From Nymphaea colorata (Eukaryota; Streptophyta; Magnoliopsida; Nymphaeales; Nymphaeaceae): DNA of 64,000 nucleotides. Positions within the stretch are counted from its first letter, which is position 1, and every line of letters starts with the position of its first letter. Location: NCBI RefSeq assembly GCF_008831285.2, contig NC_045140.1:19218370-19282369 (forward strand), read 5' to 3'. The translations under genes and the position numbers were made by a program. Below the pieces are notes generated by a model. The model did no database searches. It had not been told where the DNA came from and saw only the letters and a list, made by a program, of their open reading frames with translations. Positions 61,794 through 64,000 of this stretch are shown in pieces.

Positions 61794-62571
61794 ATGACGG
61801 TTTCTGCAGGTATAGGATACGCGTTGATCGCCCTGGGTCCGGCTCTATCTCTCTTCGTCAGTGTCGTCGCCTCCAAGCCCTTCTTGGTACTAACCGTCCT
61901 CTCCAGGTGAACACGAAGGAAGCCCTCTTTTTCTCTCAGCTTTCTCCATGCTGTCGTCTGCTTTGTACTAATTACATTGAGACCATGAAATCTACGCTTT
62001 TCGGGTTTCTGAAACAGGAAGGTATGATGTTTGAATCATTAGCTGCCAGAAGTAAGCAGTTGAAGAAGCGTGTAGAAATTCAACGAAACGGCATTTTCCT
62101 CTTGTCGGTTTATCTTTCACAATGTAGGATCATTTCTTTAGAATCCCGACCACCAAATACGATGTGGGTATTTCAATTAATTTGATACTGGCGAGTAGTT
62201 ACAAGTTATACGACCTAAACTAAGAAGAACTCATGCTTCGATTGCCTTTGCGAGGCACAATATTGTATGCAATGTTGTCATGTTGTTGTTACATATGGAT
62301 CTAATGAAAGTGAAGGATTTTGGCCTTTTAAGAAACTGGGCAAGTGTTTGCTGGGTTAGAGGGAATGGGGCATCTCAATAGAAATAAGGTGAGGCTGAAA
62401 TTTTCATTTAGAAAGCTTGGTGCCTGTATCTCACGCGAAATGGGAGAAAGTTTTTGTCATTTTCTTGATTTTTTCGATTTCGCATATTGTGGTGCCTGGG
62501 GCATCAAACATCTCGTCTCCGACAGTCTGAGAACGTGAAAGAACGCGTTCACCTTCTATTCAGAAAATTAT

Positions 62572-62654
<83 letters not shown>

Positions 62655-64000
62655 GACACACACCCCTTTCCAAGTGATGCCTCCTTCGTTCGAGGCTTTC
62701 TTACTTGATCACTCCATTATAGAATGGTGTGGTGTCGGACACCTTTTTAATTGATAGTTTTTTCATCTCATGGAAATATCCAACATATAAACTACCCTAG
62801 CATGCACACATGCCATACATGTCTTTTGAATCTTGCTATCTCAACCTCCTATCTATGGAACGAGTCAAAGGTGAGCTTCATAATCTTGATTGAGTTGCTG
62901 GCTGGTAAGTCTTGCTGACCAACAATCTCTACCTTGTCTTGAACGACTTCATTTTAATCATCCTTCATCAATCTGGTATTCTTTCCAAAGAACCAAATTT
63001 TTTTACTCATGATGCTAGTGGTGCTTAAGGCATGCATTTCATGGGATTGTGTACGTGTACAAGCTGCTTGTCCGATTGAAAAGCCATCTTATTAGCTTTT
63101 CATGCATGTCCTTAAGCTTTGCCTGTCTTCCTCTTTTTTTATGAACTACCAAGAGACTTCCACTGAGAGGATGGATCTGACAAACCGTCATTCTTTCCTT
63201 TTTCGTTGATAGTCAAAGAATCGACGATTTCAAGTCATGAAGCTAATATAGTTTAAGGCCTCAATTAATTGGACTTAGTTACCTATACAAGCTATCCTTT
63301 TTTACACAAACCTGCCTGTCAAGTTGAAAAGTCATCTCATTAGCTTCTAGTGCCTGCTGTTAAAGCTTGCTTCTTCTATTATGATTTACGAGGCATCAAG
63401 ACTTTCACTGAGAAGATGAATGTGACGAATCATTGTCGCTTTTCCTTCCTGTCTGTTTGGTAATTCTACTTGAAATGAAGTTCTCTTACTCCAGTCATTT
63501 GGAGTGCTTCTTCTGCTCCGTTTTTTCATAAAACTCTTCTCAAAATTCATGTTTCCTCATTGTCAATTTTATTTACCTAAATAACTACACTTGCAATAAC
63601 TACTCTCAGTGCTTTTCGATTTCAAAATTTTCAAGAATAGCTTTCTTTGCTATTGAGAAGGTATTTTAAAAAATGTAAAATATGACATAGGTATCAAGAA
63701 AGAATGCGGTGTCTAGCACCGAAGCCTTTCACCTAGAATTGAAATAAGCTCCTTAGAAGAAGCTAGGACTGATTTAAACAGCCTGAATGGGAGCTGACCA
63801 TGAGGAGCAGATGAAGTTGTTGAGAAAGAACCAAACATGGGTTATTATCTCATTGTCTAAAGGAGAAAGACAATTGGTTGCAATGGGTATATGGGAAGAG
63901 TGAAACTTCTGGTAATGACAAAGAGATTACAAATGAACCTTGACTTGTAGGCTTGTAGCAGAGGATCTTCCCAAGAAGATAGTGATGATGATGACTGCTT
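61794..64000 (+). CDS. APH1: APH1 gamma-secretase subunit, exon 1 and intron (partial)
   Basis: Exon 1, 61794-61906, reads [20 protein letters not shown], then [17 protein letters not shown], followed by a donor AG|GTGAAC. This is the first transmembrane segment of APH1, the scaffold of the presenilin/gamma-secretase intramembrane protease. The 113-nt exon ends in phase 2. The rest of the window is intron as far as I can see, with no second exon identified, so the gene runs off the right edge. It lies 6.1 kb downstream of NTH1 on the same strand, matching the Arabidopsis neighbourhood. Decayed APH1 exons occur at 1612-1693 and 3450-3574. Confidence 0.88.
62574..62652. repeat. (CT)n(CA)n microsatellite in APH1 intron 1
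   Basis: About 25 CT units followed by about 14 CA units. Confidence 0.97.
63070..63451. repeat. Diverged tandem duplication in APH1 intron 1
   Basis: 63070-63215 and 63313-63451 share TTGAAAAG(C/T)CATCT(T/C)ATTAGCTT, a TTAAGCTT/TTAAAGCTT block, and a CACTGAGA(G/A)GATG(G/A)AT end. Period is about 243 bp. Confidence 0.7.

Noticed and set aside
62574-62652. Repeat array as CRISPR-like
   Set aside because: It is a dinucleotide microsatellite in plant intron DNA.

Overview
The window is nuclear DNA of a flowering plant. Genes are interrupted by T-rich GT-AG introns and spaced by AT-rich DNA. It also holds a Ty1-copia retrotransposon, captured gene fragments and (CT)n/(CA)n microsatellites. Three host genes are recognisable by splicing exons in silico: a CPK24-type calcium-dependent protein kinase (minus strand, 16209-21111), the base-excision-repair glycosylase/lyase NTH1 (plus, 47849-55708), and the start of APH1, a gamma-secretase subunit (plus, from 61794, running off the right edge). 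As I recall, their Arabidopsis homologues lie together (At2g31440 APH1, At2g31450 NTH1, At2g31500 CPK24), so this looks like a conserved microsyntenic block inflated by insertions. The plant lineage cannot be fixed from the sequence; the GC-rich first kinase exon is the only compositional hint.

Layout. 1-4147: AT-rich DNA with two decayed APH1 exons and several unassigned exon-like segments, some with paired CxxC motifs. 4148-5890: a near-perfect inverted repeat, two 843-bp arms around a 57-bp spacer. Each arm carries the RING2/IBR zinc finger of an RBR-type E3 ligase and a piece of CPK24 around its exon 1/intron 1 junction; the spacer resembles CPK24 intron 2 and the outer ends resemble intron 6. 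5889-8456 and 12761-14828: two copies of an unclassified repeat (element A) with a conserved minus-strand ORF; a third, diverged and inverted piece lies at 39985-40875. Between the first two copies are unassigned minus-strand exons and a second repeat family (B). 16209-21111: CPK24. 22405-22543: a 63-bp-arm palindrome. 22880-23248: GH3 and RING2 gene fragments fused in one orientation and split by a copia element (23249-30166, TSD AAAAG); the RING2 unit resumes at 30167.

31240-39958 and 42125-51475 are direct copies of one segment, a tandem duplication separated by a 2.2-kb composite of elements A and B. Each copy carries an unrecognised gene (called gene U here; about 475 codons), a short minus-strand exon candidate and the 5' exons of NTH1. 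Only the right-hand copy continues into a complete NTH1. The left-hand NTH1 is cut off after exon 3 and has lost that exon's splice donor (GT to GA). 55709-61793 is gene-poor apart from a possible minus-strand promoter near 58980.

The strongest candidate for a new system is the hairpin at 4148-5890. If transcribed, it would fold into about 840 bp of dsRNA matching intron/junction sequence of the nearby CPK24 gene and a family of RING2 fragments, and so could be a self-made small-RNA locus assembled from its own neighbourhood. Exon boundaries come from splice consensus, reading frame and remembered family sequences. No alignment or expression data were available.
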